Of a DNA stretch of 64,000 nucleotides, positions 1-9,601 are shown piece after piece. The number at the start of each line of letters is the position of its first letter. Position 1 is the first letter of the stretch. Source of the DNA: Streptococcus sp. F0442 (GTDB taxonomy: Bacteria; Bacillota; Bacilli; Lactobacillales; Streptococcaceae); the NCBI RefSeq assembly GCF_000314795.2, contig NZ_KB373314.1, positions 62,001 through 126,000 on the forward strand. Direction: 5' to 3'. The position numbers and the translations under genes were made by a program. A model generated the notes under the pieces. The model did not search any database. It saw nothing but the letters and a program-made list of their open reading frames with translations, and was not told the DNA's origin.

Positions 1-108
1 AATGGCAGTTTGTATATCCAAGATTCCAATTCCAATTGTAAGATCCTTGTCGTTCAAACGAATGAAGAATTGATGATTGCTAGAGAAACTTATCGTTTAA
101 GCGTATAG
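1..108 (+). CDS. 3' end of an unidentified gene (partial)
   Basis: Frame 1 is open from the first base to a TAG at 106-108, giving the last 35 residues of a protein (ending ARETYRLSV). It ends 48 bases before the promoter of the eut operon. The fragment is too short for family assignment. From the neighbourhood it could be the last gene of a propanediol or ethanolamine microcompartment cluster lying upstream, but nothing in the residues proves this. Confidence 0.5.
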   Translation, partial: NGSLYIQDSNSNCKILVVQTNEELMIARETYRLSV

Positions 109-155
109 CTAAAAGACAGATAGACGTTTGAAACAAAGATTGTGAAAATTTAGAG

Positions 156-184
156 TTGAAAGCGGATACCAATTATAGTATAAT
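156..184 (+). promoter_or_regulatory. Sigma-A promoter of the eutS-eutV-eutW transcript
   Basis: TTGAAA at 156-161, a 17-base spacer, and a perfect TATAAT at 179-184. The predicted start is near 191, giving a leader of about 45 bases before the ATG at 237. No terminator or EutV-type hairpin lies between this promoter and eutS, eutV or eutW, so these three genes probably have basal expression. Confidence 0.8.
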
Positions 185-236
185 CATATTATTTGGAACT
201 ATATTTATTGTAAAACCAATCCAGAGGTGGTAATAT

Positions 237-581
237 ATGTCAGAAAAACAAAGAATGATTCAGGAATATGTTCCTGGGAAACAAGTCACATTAGCTCATT
301 TGATTGCGAGTCCTGATCCAGTAATTTTTGAAAAATTGGGGTTACAGACTGATTTTCAAGATGCTATTGGAATATTAACCATCACTCCAAGTGAGGCAGC
401 TATTATTGCTGTGGATATTGCTACGAAAGCAGCGGGAGTACAGATTGGTTTTGTCGATCGCTTTAGTGGATCGGTTGTCATGACTGGAGATGTTGCATCA
501 GTAGATGCTTCACTCCATGCAGTTCTAAATGGCTTAGAGGAAATACTAGGCTTTTCAAGTACCATTGTAACAAGAACATAA
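237..581 (+). CDS. eutS: EutS/PduU-type bacterial microcompartment shell protein
   Basis: A 114-residue circularly permuted BMC-domain protein that forms hexamers in the shell of the ethanolamine or propanediol microcompartment. The N-terminal segment [19 protein letters not shown] is the signature of EutS and PduU, whose hexamers carry a small beta-barrel cap. From memory of the families, [10 protein letters not shown] and the C-terminal ITRT-like end resemble PduU slightly more than EutS, so pduU is an acceptable alternative name. An AGAGGTGG ribosome site precedes the ATG. It is the first gene after the promoter at 156-184 and lies 22 bases before eutV. Confidence 0.85.
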   Translation: MSEKQRMIQEYVPGKQVTLAHLIASPDPVIFEKLGLQTDFQDAIGILTITPSEAAIIAVDIATKAAGVQIGFVDRFSGSVVMTGDVASVDASLHAVLNGLEEILGFSSTIVTRT

Positions 582-603
582 TTTCAAACGAGGGAAGGAT
601 TTC

Positions 604-1182
604 ATGAAGGGCAGAATACTAATTTGTGATGATGATCCAATTATTCGCTTAGATATCAAACAAATTTTAGAACAGTCAGATTATGAAGTGGCTGCAGAAG
701 CAAGTGATGGTTTTGAAGCTATCGAACTTTGCCAAAAACACTTTTTCGATCTAGTCATTATGGATATTAAATTACCATTACTGGACGGATTATCCGCGGG
801 GAAAAAAATACTAGATGATGGATTGGCGTACGGGGTGATTATTCTCTCTGCATTTAGCGATGACCATTATGTTCAAAAAGCGAGTTTAACGGGTGCTAGT
901 GCCTATTTAGTAAAACCGTTGGATGCAAAATCGTTAATTCCTACAATAGCAGTTTGTATAGAGAAAGGGCGGCAACAGCAATTACTTTCAAAGGAATTAA
1001 TCAAAATTAGTAAAAAGCTCGACGATCGAATTCTCTTAGAAAAGGCAAAAGGGCTCTTGATGACAAGAGATAATCTTTCAGAACCTGAAGCTTTTAAACA
1101 GATTCGGACCATTAGTATGCAAAAACGCGTTCCAATGATTGAAATTGCAAAATTGCTGTTATTAAATAATGAAGCACAATAA
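604..1182 (+). CDS. eutV: EutV, ANTAR-domain response regulator and transcription antiterminator
   Basis: A 192-residue protein with an N-terminal receiver domain (about 1-120): acidic cluster D9-D11, phosphoacceptor D54, switch S82 and K104. A coiled helix leads to a C-terminal ANTAR RNA-binding domain (about 125-185, with the typical LEKAKGLLM helix). In Enterococcus faecalis phosphorylated EutV binds paired hairpins with hexanucleotide loops and prevents formation of an overlapping terminator. Such elements are present here before eutA and before cbiA. It overlaps eutW by 14 bases and works with that kinase. Confidence 0.95.
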   Translation: MKGRILICDDDPIIRLDIKQILEQSDYEVAAEASDGFEAIELCQKHFFDLVIMDIKLPLLDGLSAGKKILDDGLAYGVIILSAFSDDHYVQKASLTGASAYLVKPLDAKSLIPTIAVCIEKGRQQQLLSKELIKISKKLDDRILLEKAKGLLMTRDNLSEPEAFKQIRTISMQKRVPMIEIAKLLLLNNEAQ

Positions 1183-2605
1183 TCAAATAAAGAAATTTTG
1201 TGAAGATAAAACGGATTTAAATGAGGCGGATATTGATTACTTGATTCGGCAATCAGAGGCGGTTTTATCTAGCAAAGAGTTTATGGATAAGGACGTCTTC
1301 ATTGATGTCAAAAATATTTATTCTGACCATGCAATTGTCGTTTTCCATAGAAAGCCTCATACAAAGGAAAGCTTATATGAAAAGACAGTGGTAGGGCAAT
1401 CAGCATTTTTGGAAAACGAACCAGGGGTGCTACGAACTCTCCAGACAGGGGTTCCTTCTGTTGGACTCCGTGGACAATCGCAAGAAGGAGTTGCAATTGA
1501 ACAGACTGTTTTTCCGATTACTAGAGGAGAAAAAGTCATTGCTACTTTAATTGTTGAAAGTGATTTTTCAAATAGCTTTTCGTCTAGCTTCTCTCTCAAG
1601 CCTTCTAAAGGTGACAATTCTTACATTTTTCAAGCTCCTTCAGAATCAAGTCGAGAAGACGAAGTTTCCTTACTGGATTATGTAGAAGATGCAGTATTAG
1701 TGTTTGATCAGGGAGGATTTCTACTCCATTGCAATCAGTCTGCTGTTCTTTTATATCGAACGAAGTTGGGCTACTTGGATAGTGTTCAAGGAATGCATTA
1801 TGATAATCTTTCCTTGGATGGAACCATCTTTTCTGAATTAGTAGAAGATCATTTTTCAGATAGTAATAAAACCGTTAAGTATGGGAAGCACTATTTTCAA
1901 GTCAAGTGTTACCCCAATGCTCGCAATCAACAAACTGTTCTTACCATAAGGGATATCAGTGACCTTAAAGAAAAAGACAAAGAGATTCAAGAGAGTGTGA
2001 TAGCGTCTCGAGAAATTAATCACCGTGTTAAAAATCATCTGCAAACCATTATTTCTTTATTGCGATTGCAAGGAGCACAGGTTAAAGAATCGGGTACAAA
2101 GGTTGCTTTCGAAGATTGTATTAACCGGATTTTCTCGATTGCTGCTACCTATGAGCTTCTTTCTAGTCAAGAACATGAGCAAATCGATCTGAAGTCCCTA
2201 ATTGAAATTGTTTCATCGAATCTTCAACGCTGTTTTGCAGAAAGACCTGATATTCAATTAAAATTGGAATTATGTGATCAAATCTATCTAGATCATAATA
2301 GAGCATCATCATTAGCGCTGGTTATTAATGAATTATTACAAAATGCTTATGAGCATGCTTTTTCCAATAAAAAATATCAAAAAAATAAAAAAAATCAATG
2401 TATTCGTTTGCAAATGACGAAAAATGATGATATAATACGTATACAAGTAATTGATAATGGTAGCGGTTACAATGTCGAAACCGTGGGCCAAGAGCATCTT
2501 GGTTTAATCCTTGTTCAACGATTTGTAGATAGCAAATTATCCGGAAGACTTGTGACAACTTCAAATCATGAGGGAACACAAGTTAAGATAATTTTTAAAG
2601 TGTAA
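1169..2605 (+). CDS. eutW: EutW, sensor histidine kinase of the ethanolamine two-component system
   Basis: A 478-residue soluble kinase with no membrane segment. The N-terminal ~130 residues are a probable sensor domain of the kind paired with HisKA_2 kinases, followed by a PAS-like region (about 165-265). The H-box REINHRVKNHLQ places the phosphorylated histidine at H285. The HATPase domain follows, with N-box NELLQNAYEHAF and G-box DNGSGYN. In the E. faecalis homologue ethanolamine stimulates autophosphorylation and transfer to EutV. The ATG lies inside the end of eutV without a clear Shine-Dalgarno, so translational coupling is likely. The gene ends 9 bases before the EutV target RNA. Confidence 0.93.
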   Translation: MKHNNQIKKFCEDKTDLNEADIDYLIRQSEAVLSSKEFMDKDVFIDVKNIYSDHAIVVFHRKPHTKESLYEKTVVGQSAFLENEPGVLRTLQTGVPSVGLRGQSQEGVAIEQTVFPITRGEKVIATLIVESDFSNSFSSSFSLKPSKGDNSYIFQAPSESSREDEVSLLDYVEDAVLVFDQGGFLLHCNQSAVLLYRTKLGYLDSVQGMHYDNLSLDGTIFSELVEDHFSDSNKTVKYGKHYFQVKCYPNARNQQTVLTIRDISDLKEKDKEIQESVIASREINHRVKNHLQTIISLLRLQGAQVKESGTKVAFEDCINRIFSIAATYELLSSQEHEQIDLKSLIEIVSSNLQRCFAERPDIQLKLELCDQIYLDHNRASSLALVINELLQNAYEHAFSNKKYQKNKKNQCIRLQMTKNDDIIRIQVIDNGSGYNVETVGQEHLGLILVQRFVDSKLSGRLVTTSNHEGTQVKIIFKV

Positions 2606-2614
2606 ATAATAAAA

Positions 2615-2651
2615 GACTAACAATGAAGTCAGTCGAAAAGCAATGACGCTT
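2615..2651 (+). promoter_or_regulatory. EutV-type double-hairpin antitermination element before eutA
   Basis: Hairpin P1 is GACTAAC (2615-2621), hexaloop AATGAA (2622-2627), GTCAGTC (2628-2634), a 7-bp stem with one A-C mismatch. Hairpin P2 is AAGC (2638-2641), hexaloop AATGAC (2642-2647), GCTT (2648-2651). Both loops have A at position 1 and G at position 4, the defining feature of EutV/ANTAR targets. P2 overlaps the 5' arm of the terminator at 2645-2699, so the two structures exclude each other. Confidence 0.85.
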
Positions 2652-2699
2652 AAAGAATGCAGAAACGATGTTTCAGTGCATTCTTTAGGCGTCTTTTTT
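2645..2699 (+). terminator. Conditional intrinsic terminator before eutA
   Basis: Arms GACGCTTAAAGAATGCA (2645-2661) and TGCATTCTTTAGGCGTC (2677-2693) pair over 17 positions, with an inner GAAAC/GTTTC extension, followed by six T (2694-2699). The T-run ends 11 bases before the eutA start. It overlaps the P2 hairpin, so it should form when EutV is unphosphorylated. Confidence 0.9.
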
Positions 2700-2710
2700 G
2701 GAGGTTTCCT

Positions 2711-4141
2711 ATGTCGGATAAAATTTTGAGTGTTGGGTTAGACCTAGGAACTGCAACGACTCAACTAGTCCTATCTGAACTTACCATTGAAAATATTGCT
2801 TCAGTATTTACAATACCGCGAGTTTATATAACGGATAAAAAAGTCCTTTATAAGAGTGAAATTATTTTTACACCCATCTCACATCAATCTTTGATAGAAG
2901 TTGATAAGATAAAAGACTTTGTTATTCAAGAATATAAAAAAGCAGGAATTGAAAAGCAAAATATTCAAATGGGCGCTGTGATCATTACCGGTGAAACGGC
3001 TAGAAAGGAAAATGCTAGTCAGGTTTTACAAGCCTTGAGTGGTTACGCAGGTGATTTCGTAGTTGCTACTGCTGGACCAGATCTTGAGAGTATTATCGCG
3101 GGCAAGGGTGCCTGTGCTCATCAATATTCTCAGGAACACCATACGTCAGTAGTAAATATTGATATTGGAGGTGGAACTTCAAACTTCGCAGCATTTCGCG
3201 AAGGGGACGTCATAGATACTGGGTGTCTAGATATTGGTGGACGCTTGATCAAAATTGATCCAACGACCTATAAAATCCAATACATTGCACCAAAATTACA
3301 AGAAATTATTAAACAAGAAAATTTAAGATTGTTCTTAAATGATATTGTCAATAAAGATGAGTTAAATAAACTCATTCAAATCATGGTCCGTGTATTAGAA
3401 AAGGCTGTTGGCCTAGATGTTGATGCTCCATATTATGAATTCTTACAAACCAATCATGGTTTGAGGCTAGATTATGAAATTAATTGTGTTTCATTTTCTG
3501 GTGGAGTAGCAGATGCTATTACTGAAGAAGCTGTAGCGAATGATTTCGCATATGGGGACATTGGTATCATACTTGGACGCGCCATTCGTCAATCAAAAAT
3601 TTTCGAACAAAAGAAAGTCATTGAATCGGCTGAAACGATTCGGGCAACAGTTGTGGGGGCTGGTAGCCATACAACAGAAGTTAGTGGAAGTACCATTACT
3701 TATATTTCCAAAACATTACCGATTCGAAACATTCCTGTTTTGAAATTAGCCAAGGACGATGAACTAGAAAGTTGCGAAAAATTAACCAAAATCATTCGTG
3801 ATAAATTAGAGTGGTTCACTTTGGAAAATGAGGTCCAACAGGTTGCTTTAGCACTTAATGGAGAAAAAAGTCCAAGTTTTGTAAGAGTACAAGAATATGC
3901 TACAGCCATCGTCCAAGGAATGGGTGAAACGATTCGAAAAAATATTCCCTTACTGGTGGTCGTGAGAGAAGATATGGCTAAAGTTTTGGGACAATGTTTA
4001 TTTGCTATCTTGCCGAAGGATTATCCTTTCGTATGTATAGATTCCGTTGATGTTCAAAATGGAGACTATATAGACATTGGTAATCCAGTGATAGAGGGAT
4101 CGGTTTTACCGGTCGTCGTTAAAACGTTAGTTTTTAATTAG
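2711..4141 (+). CDS. eutA: EutA, reactivating factor of ethanolamine ammonia-lyase
   Basis: A 476-residue protein of the EutA family, with an actin/Hsp70-like ATPase fold: the phosphate loop GLDLGTATT near the N-terminus and [12 protein letters not shown] in the middle. EutA exchanges damaged cobalamin on EutBC for fresh adenosylcobalamin in an ATP-dependent way. The ATG at 2711, with GGAGG 11 bases upstream, is chosen over an in-frame ATG at 2657 because the latter lies inside the terminator hairpin and would add 18 residues unlike the family. Length fits the usual 460-480. It is the first gene behind the EutV switch. Confidence 0.93.
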   Translation: MSDKILSVGLDLGTATTQLVLSELTIENIASVFTIPRVYITDKKVLYKSEIIFTPISHQSLIEVDKIKDFVIQEYKKAGIEKQNIQMGAVIITGETARKENASQVLQALSGYAGDFVVATAGPDLESIIAGKGACAHQYSQEHHTSVVNIDIGGGTSNFAAFREGDVIDTGCLDIGGRLIKIDPTTYKIQYIAPKLQEIIKQENLRLFLNDIVNKDELNKLIQIMVRVLEKAVGLDVDAPYYEFLQTNHGLRLDYEINCVSFSGGVADAITEEAVANDFAYGDIGIILGRAIRQSKIFEQKKVIESAETIRATVVGAGSHTTEVSGSTITYISKTLPIRNIPVLKLAKDDELESCEKLTKIIRDKLEWFTLENEVQQVALALNGEKSPSFVRVQEYATAIVQGMGETIRKNIPLLVVVREDMAKVLGQCLFAILPKDYPFVCIDSVDVQNGDYIDIGNPVIEGSVLPVVVKTLVFN

Positions 4142-4167
4142 GAAATTATTAAAGGAGGAGACTTTAA

Positions 4168-5538
4168 ATGATTTTAAAGACAAAATTATTTGGAAGAGTC
4201 TATGAATTCAAATCAGTAAAAGAAGTTCTAGCTAAAGCCAATGAATACAAGTCGGGTGACCAACTTGCGGGCGTAGCTGCTGAATCTTCTGAAGAACGTG
4301 TGGCAGCTAAGGTGGTTTTATCACAATTAAAACTTTCCGATTTGTTTAACAACCCAGTTGTACCATACGAAGAAGACGAAGTAACACGCATTATTATCGA
4401 TGATGTAAACCTTCGAACTTATGAAAAAATTAAGAACTGGACAGTTTCTGAACTCCGTGAGTGGATTTTGGATAACAAACACCAAAATGTAGACATTCAA
4501 TGGCTATCTCGTGGCTTGACTTCAGAAATGGTCGCAGCGGTTGCTAAGTTGATGACCAACCTTGACTTGATTGTCGCAGCGAATAAGATCATCATCACTA
4601 AACGCGCTAATACAACTATTGGTATGCCTGGAACCTTCTCATCTCGTTTGCAACCAAACCACACTACAGATGATCCGGATGGCATCATGGCTTCTACAAT
4701 GGAAGGTTTTGCTTATGGATGTGGGGATGCTCTTCTAGGGTTGAACCCAGTTGATGACTCTGTAGAAAGTACAAAACGCATTCTTCATAAATTTAACGAC
4801 TTTATCGAAGAGTACAAGATCCCTACACAACACTGTGTACTAGCTCACGTTACAACTCAAATTGAAGCAATGAACCAAGGCGCTCCAACAGGATTGGTCT
4901 TCCAATCTATCGCAGGTTCTGAAAAAGGAAATGAAGCCTTTGGTTTTGATGCGAAAGTGATTCAAGAAGCTAAAGATACGGCTCAAAAAGTTGGTACTTC
5001 AGCTGGTCCAAACGTGATGTACTTTGAAACTGGTCAAGGTTCTGAATTGTCTTCAGATGCTCACCATGGTGCTGACCAGGTAACAATGGAAGCACGTTGT
5101 TATGGTTTTGCAAAACGCTTTGATCCATTCTTGGTAAATACTGTAGTTGGATTCATCGGACCTGAATATTTGTACGATTCAAAACAAGTTATTCGTGCAG
5201 GTTTGGAAGACCACTTCATGGGTAAACTGACTGGTATTTCTATGGGTTGTGATATCTGTTACACGAACCACATGAAAGCCGATCAAAATGATGCTGAAAA
5301 TCTATTGGTTCTACTTGGTGCAGCAAACGTTAACTACATCATGGCAATTCCTCATGGAGATGATATCATGTTGAACTACCAAACTACTGGTTACCACGAA
5401 ACTGCAACAATGCGTGATCTCTTGAACAAACGTCCAATCAAAGAATTTGAAGAATGGATGGAAAACATGGGATTGATGAAAGATGGACATCTTACTGAAA
5501 TTGGTGGAGATGGATCTATCTTTATGAGACAAAATTAG
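4168..5538 (+). CDS. eutB: EutB, ethanolamine ammonia-lyase large (alpha) subunit
   Basis: A 456-residue protein, close to the usual length of about 453. It has the conserved TIM-barrel substrate-binding segments [33 protein letters not shown] and [19 protein letters not shown]. With EutC it forms the adenosylcobalamin-dependent lyase that splits ethanolamine into acetaldehyde and ammonia inside the microcompartment. Preceded by AAAGGAGGAG. Codon use is strongly biased to abundant streptococcal codons compared with eutW and eutA, suggesting high expression. It lies 26 bases after eutA and 16 before eutC. Confidence 0.98.
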   Translation: MILKTKLFGRVYEFKSVKEVLAKANEYKSGDQLAGVAAESSEERVAAKVVLSQLKLSDLFNNPVVPYEEDEVTRIIIDDVNLRTYEKIKNWTVSELREWILDNKHQNVDIQWLSRGLTSEMVAAVAKLMTNLDLIVAANKIIITKRANTTIGMPGTFSSRLQPNHTTDDPDGIMASTMEGFAYGCGDALLGLNPVDDSVESTKRILHKFNDFIEEYKIPTQHCVLAHVTTQIEAMNQGAPTGLVFQSIAGSEKGNEAFGFDAKVIQEAKDTAQKVGTSAGPNVMYFETGQGSELSSDAHHGADQVTMEARCYGFAKRFDPFLVNTVVGFIGPEYLYDSKQVIRAGLEDHFMGKLTGISMGCDICYTNHMKADQNDAENLLVLLGAANVNYIMAIPHGDDIMLNYQTTGYHETATMRDLLNKRPIKEFEEWMENMGLMKDGHLTEIGGDGSIFMRQN

Positions 5539-5554
5539 TGAGGAGGTACTGACA

Positions 5555-6478
5555 GTGAATGAACAAGATTTAAAAGAAATGATTCGTTCTTTGTTAAGTG
5601 AATTAGATACGAAGGCTATAACAGAACCTGAAAAAGAGGTGCAAACAGTTAACTCTGATTTGAAGGCTCCTGTGAGTAATCGTGTTCAACCTGATAAAGA
5701 AGAAAGCCACATTGAGGATGGAATTATTCCAGATATCACAGAAGTGGATATTCAGGAACAATTTTTAATTCCGAATGCCATTAACGAAGAAGCTTATCGT
5801 AAGATTAAAAAATTCACACCAGCTCGTTTGGGATTGTGGAGAGCTGGTAACCGTTACAAGACTGAAACAGTTCTTCGTTTCCGTGCTGACCATGCGGCAG
5901 CACAAGATGCAGTATTCTCTTATGTATCAGATGATTTTGTTAAAGAAATGGGATTCATTCCTGTTCAAACCAAAGCGGCAACTAAAGATGAATACTTAAC
6001 TCGTCCAGACTATGGTCGTGTATTCCCGGAAGATCAACAAAAAATTATTAAAGAATCTTGCAAATCAAATCCAAAAGTACAGATCGTTGTTGGGGATGGA
6101 TTGAGTTCATCGGCCATTGAAGCAAACGTAAAAGATTTCTTGCCAGCTTTGAAACAAGGTTTGAAAATGTTTGGTCTTGAGTTTAATGAAGTTCTTTTCA
6201 TCAAACATGCTCGTGTTGCAGCAATGGACCAAATTGCTGAACTTACAGGTGCTGAAGTTATCTGTATGCTTGTAGGTGAACGTCCTGGTTTGGTAACAGC
6301 TGAATCTATGAGTGCTTACATGGCTTATAAACCTACAGTTGGTATGCCAGAATCTCGTCGTACAGTAGTATCAAATATCCATAAAGGTGGAACTCCAGCG
6401 GTTGAAGCTGGTGCCTACGTGGCTGAAATTATTAAGAAGATTCTTGATAATAAGAAGTCAGGTGTAGAATTAAAATAG
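5555..6478 (+). CDS. eutC: EutC, ethanolamine ammonia-lyase small (beta) subunit
   Basis: A 307-residue B12-binding subunit of EutBC. The start is GTG at 5555 behind GAGGAGG; a nearby ATG at 5559 is out of frame. Residues 1-20 ([17 protein letters not shown]) form an amphipathic helix followed by a variable linker to about residue 60. This is the known layout of an encapsulation peptide that targets the enzyme to the shell. The catalytic body begins near [17 protein letters not shown], and [32 protein letters not shown] and [18 protein letters not shown] are strongly conserved family segments. Confidence 0.97.
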   Translation: MNEQDLKEMIRSLLSELDTKAITEPEKEVQTVNSDLKAPVSNRVQPDKEESHIEDGIIPDITEVDIQEQFLIPNAINEEAYRKIKKFTPARLGLWRAGNRYKTETVLRFRADHAAAQDAVFSYVSDDFVKEMGFIPVQTKAATKDEYLTRPDYGRVFPEDQQKIIKESCKSNPKVQIVVGDGLSSSAIEANVKDFLPALKQGLKMFGLEFNEVLFIKHARVAAMDQIAELTGAEVICMLVGERPGLVTAESMSAYMAYKPTVGMPESRRTVVSNIHKGGTPAVEAGAYVAEIIKKILDNKKSGVELK

Positions 6479-6494
6479 AAATGGGGTTTAGATT

Positions 6495-7148
6495 TTGAGA
6501 AATGATAGACTTGGCGCTAACGTATTAAGTGCATTATTGATTTCTAATGTAGATGCAGGGTTAGCAGCATCATTGGAATTGAAACCACATCACAGAAGTT
6601 TGGGTATTGTTACCTCTGACTGCGATGATGTAACCTATGTTGCTTTGGATGAAGCAACAAAGGCAGCCGATGTTGAAGTTGTTTACGCTCGCAGTATGTA
6701 TGCTGGAGCTGGAAATGCCTCAACTAAACTAGCTGGTGAAGTTATCGGTATCCTTGCAGGACCAAACCCAGAAGAAGTTCGTAGTGGCTTGGATGTTGTG
6801 GTTTATGAAATTGAAAACGGAGCTAGCTTCTATAGCGCAAATGATGATGATAGTATCCCATATTTTGCTCATTGTATTTCAAGAGCGGGTACTTATTTGT
6901 CAGAAGGTGCTAACGCACAAGAAGGAACAGCGATTGCTTACTTGATTGCCCCTCCTGCTGAAGCTATGGTCGGTTTGGATGCTGCTTTGAAAGCTGCTGA
7001 TGTGACGGTTGGAGCATTCTATGGTCCACCAAGTGAAACAAACTTTGCCGGTGGTTTATTGACTGGATCTCAATCTGCTTGTCGTGCTGCGTGTGATGCA
7101 TTTGCACGAACTGTTATTAGTATTGCAGACAATCCACAGAATTATTAA
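6495..7148 (+). CDS. eutL: EutL, trimeric microcompartment shell protein
   Basis: A 217-residue tandem BMC-domain (BMC-T) shell protein; EutL proteins are usually about 219 residues. EutL trimers form pseudohexameric tiles with a gated central pore. Conserved segments include RNDRLGANVLSALLISNVD at the N-terminus and FYGPPSETNFAGGLLTGSQSACRAAC near the end. The start codon is TTG at 6495, with a weak GGGG ribosome site about 8 bases upstream, so translation may be coupled to eutC, which ends 16 bases before. EutL from other bacteria can bind ethanolamine and cobalamin in its pore region. Confidence 0.95.
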   Translation: MRNDRLGANVLSALLISNVDAGLAASLELKPHHRSLGIVTSDCDDVTYVALDEATKAADVEVVYARSMYAGAGNASTKLAGEVIGILAGPNPEEVRSGLDVVVYEIENGASFYSANDDDSIPYFAHCISRAGTYLSEGANAQEGTAIAYLIAPPAEAMVGLDAALKAADVTVGAFYGPPSETNFAGGLLTGSQSACRAACDAFARTVISIADNPQNY

Positions 7149-7162
7149 GATGAGGTATGCTC

Positions 7163-7795
7163 ATGGTAGAAAAGGCACTTGGATTAATTGAAGTGCGAGG
7201 TTTTCTTGGAGCAATTGTTGTAGCAGATGCTGCTTTGAAAGCTGCAAATGTCTCACTATTAAATGTAGAAACTGTTAAGTCAGGTTTGAACACAGTTCAG
7301 TTAGTAGGCGACGTTAGTGCAGTAAGATCAGCTGTAGAAGCTGCAGTTGAGATTGCACAGGATCAACCTTACTATCTTCATAGTCATGTGATTGCACGAC
7401 TAGACTCACAAACAGATTCAATCCTCATTCCAATTCGTAAGGAAGAGAGTAAAGAAGTGTCAAAAGTTGAAACTACCTCATCTGTTGAAGAGAGTGAATC
7501 AAATGATCTTGATTCATTAGAAATAACTGAGGTAATTCCAGAACCTTTAGTGTCAGAAGTTGAAGAAACTAGCGTTGAAGAAATTGTTTCCGATATTGTT
7601 TCTGATATTGTGGTTGAAGAGGAAATTCCAACAGAAGGACAGCCGAAATATTCTGAGGAAGAATTAAAAAAATTCAAAGTTGTTGAATTAAGAAGTATTG
7701 CTTATCGGGAAGATAAAGTCGATCTGTCTAAGAAAGATATTAAATTTGCGAACAAACAACTACTTATTCAAGCTTTACTGAAATTGAAATCATAG
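7163..7795 (+). CDS. eutK: EutK-type shell protein: BMC domain with long acidic linker and SAP-like tail
   Basis: A 210-residue protein. Residues 1-90 are a canonical BMC (hexamer) domain starting EKALGLIEVRGFLGAIVVAD. Residues about 95-160 are a Ser/Glu/Val-rich linker with repeats such as SDIVSDIV. The last ~45 residues (EELKKFKVVELRSIAYRE, then KFANKQLLIQALLKLK) resemble a SAP-type helix-extension-helix module. EutK of enterics also has a C-terminal helical nucleic-acid-binding-like domain. ATG 7163 is preferred over ATG 7157 because the GATGAGG ribosome site ends at 7155, too close to 7157. Confidence 0.85.
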   Translation: MVEKALGLIEVRGFLGAIVVADAALKAANVSLLNVETVKSGLNTVQLVGDVSAVRSAVEAAVEIAQDQPYYLHSHVIARLDSQTDSILIPIRKEESKEVSKVETTSSVEESESNDLDSLEITEVIPEPLVSEVEETSVEEIVSDIVSDIVVEEEIPTEGQPKYSEEELKKFKVVELRSIAYREDKVDLSKKDIKFANKQLLIQALLKLKS

Positions 7796-7806
7796 GAGAA
7801 AGTTGA

Positions 7807-9282
7807 ATGTATATTGAAGATAAAGATCTTTTATCTATTCAGGAAGTTCGCCATTTGATTCAACGAGCTAAAGTTGCTCAACAAAAACTAGCATTGATGA
7901 GTCAAGAACAAATCGATACCATTGTAAAAGTTGTAGCTAAAGCTTGTTATGATCAAAGAGAACGTTTAGCCAAAATGGCCGCAGAAGAAACTGGATTTGG
8001 TAAGTGGCAAGATAAAGTTCTTAAGAATGCCCTTGCTTCAAAAGGCATCCTTGAAGAAATCAAGGATATGCGCACAGTTGGTATTTTGCGTGAAGATAAA
8101 GAAAATAAAGTTATTGAAGTAGGTGTTCCAGTTGGTGTCGTTGCTGGGTTAATTCCTTCAACCAATCCAACTTCAACAGTTATGTACAAAGCGCTTATCG
8201 CATTAAAAGGTGGAAACAGTATTGTCTTCTCTCCACACCCACATGCTGCAAAATCTATTAATGAAACGGTTGAAATTATTAAAAAGGCAGCAGTTTCAGC
8301 TGGGTGCCCAGAAGGTGCTGTCAGTGTGATTCAACGTGTTTCTATTGAAGCAACTAATGAGTTGATGAAACACAAGGATACAAATCTGATTTTAGCAACT
8401 GGTGGGAATGCGATGGTAAAAGCTGCCTATTCTTCAGGAACTCCTGCAATTGGTGTTGGACCTGGTAATGGACCAGCATTTATTGAAAAAACTGCAGATG
8501 TTCCTAAAGCTGTTCGTCAAATTCTTGATTCAAAAACATTCGATAATGGTGTGATCTGTGCTTCAGAACAATCAATCATTGTCGAAGAAGAAATGAAAGA
8601 AAAGGTTGTCGAAGAGTTCAAACGTCAAGGTGCTTACTTCGTACCAAAAGAAGATGCTAAGAAATTAGGAAACTTCATCATTTTACCAAGTGGAGCAATG
8701 AATCCAAAAATGGTAGGTAAGACTCCTCAAGTCATTGCAAAACTAGCTGGAATCTCTGTTCCTGATGATGCGCGTGTCTTGATTGCTGATGGAGAAGGTG
8801 TTGGTAAACAATATCCTTACTCAATGGAAAAACTCGCTCCAGTTCTAGGTTTCTACACTGTTAAAACATGGGAAGAAGCCTGTGAATTGAGTATTCGTAT
8901 TCTTCACCATGAAGGAGCAGGTCATACTTTAGCAATCCATACACAAAATGAAAACATCGTTCGTGAATTTGCTTTAAGAAAACCTGTTTCAAGACTTTTG
9001 GTCAACACTCCTGCAGCACTTGGAGGAGTTGGTGCTACAACAGGCTTGTTCCCAGCCTTTACCTTAGGTTGTGGAGCTGTCGGTGGAAGTGCTACTTCTG
9101 ATAATGTCAGCCCATTGAATCTGATTAATATTCGCCGTGTTGCATATGGTACAGCAGAATTAGAAGATTTGAGAAAGACTGAAAATCAAGAGTGTCTTGA
9201 CTGTGAAGTTGAAAAACAAGTTGATGAGGAACAATTGGTCGATCTACTTGTTCAACGTGTGTTATCAAAATTAACTAAATAA
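7807..9282 (+). CDS. eutE: EutE, CoA-acylating acetaldehyde dehydrogenase
   Basis: A 491-residue aldehyde dehydrogenase that converts acetaldehyde, NAD+ and CoA to acetyl-CoA inside the shell. The catalytic cysteine is C251 (DNGVICASEQS), and the cofactor-binding region includes GVVAGLIPSTNPTS and ILATGGNAMV. The C-terminal ~35 residues hold CLDC followed by an amphipathic helix (DEEQLVDLLVQRVLSKL) that looks like an encapsulation peptide; EutE of enterics carries its targeting helix at the N-terminus. AGGAG precedes the ATG. It lies 11 bases after eutK. Confidence 0.97.
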   Translation: MYIEDKDLLSIQEVRHLIQRAKVAQQKLALMSQEQIDTIVKVVAKACYDQRERLAKMAAEETGFGKWQDKVLKNALASKGILEEIKDMRTVGILREDKENKVIEVGVPVGVVAGLIPSTNPTSTVMYKALIALKGGNSIVFSPHPHAAKSINETVEIIKKAAVSAGCPEGAVSVIQRVSIEATNELMKHKDTNLILATGGNAMVKAAYSSGTPAIGVGPGNGPAFIEKTADVPKAVRQILDSKTFDNGVICASEQSIIVEEEMKEKVVEEFKRQGAYFVPKEDAKKLGNFIILPSGAMNPKMVGKTPQVIAKLAGISVPDDARVLIADGEGVGKQYPYSMEKLAPVLGFYTVKTWEEACELSIRILHHEGAGHTLAIHTQNENIVREFALRKPVSRLLVNTPAALGGVGATTGLFPAFTLGCGAVGGSATSDNVSPLNLINIRRVAYGTAELEDLRKTENQECLDCEVEKQVDEEQLVDLLVQRVLSKLTK

Positions 9283-9313
9283 TTTACTTATTTCATAATT
9301 GGAGGAAATTAAA

Positions 9314-9601
9314 ATGGCAAACGCAAATGCATTAGGTATGGTTGAAACAAAAGGTTTAGTAGGTGCTATCGAAGCAGCAGATGCTATGGTAAAAGCAGCG
9401 AACGTTACATTGATTGGTAAACAACAAGTCGGAGCTGGTTTGGTAACTGTAATGGTTCGTGGTGACGTAGGTGCTGTTAAAGCTGCAACAGATGCAGGTG
9501 CAGCAGCAGCTGAAAACGTAGGTGAATTGGTTTCAGTTCATGTCATCCCACGTCCACATTCAGAAGTAGAAGTAATTTTACCACATCCATCAGCTGAATA
9601 A
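9314..9601 (+). CDS. eutM: EutM shell protein, copy 1
   Basis: A 95-residue BMC-H shell protein ([19 protein letters not shown], pore loop KQQVGAGL), the main hexameric tile of the ethanolamine microcompartment. ATG 9314, 6 bases after the TTGGAGGAA ribosome site, is chosen over an upstream in-frame TTG at 9299. The protein differs from the next gene at residue 2 (A/S), at one V/I position near residue 73, and at the C-terminus (PSAE versus KE). Confidence 0.97.
   Translation: MANANALGMVETKGLVGAIEAADAMVKAANVTLIGKQQVGAGLVTVMVRGDVGAVKAATDAGAAAAENVGELVSVHVIPRPHSEVEVILPHPSAE

Noticed and set aside
108..236. Possible EutV element or cobalamin riboswitch before eutS
   Set aside because: No paired A1/G4 hexaloops, no terminator and no conserved B12 box were found in this leader.
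2657..2710. Longer eutA start at ATG 2657
   Set aside because: The codons lie inside the intrinsic terminator hairpin, have no ribosome site and add residues not found in EutA; ATG 2711 follows GGAGG.
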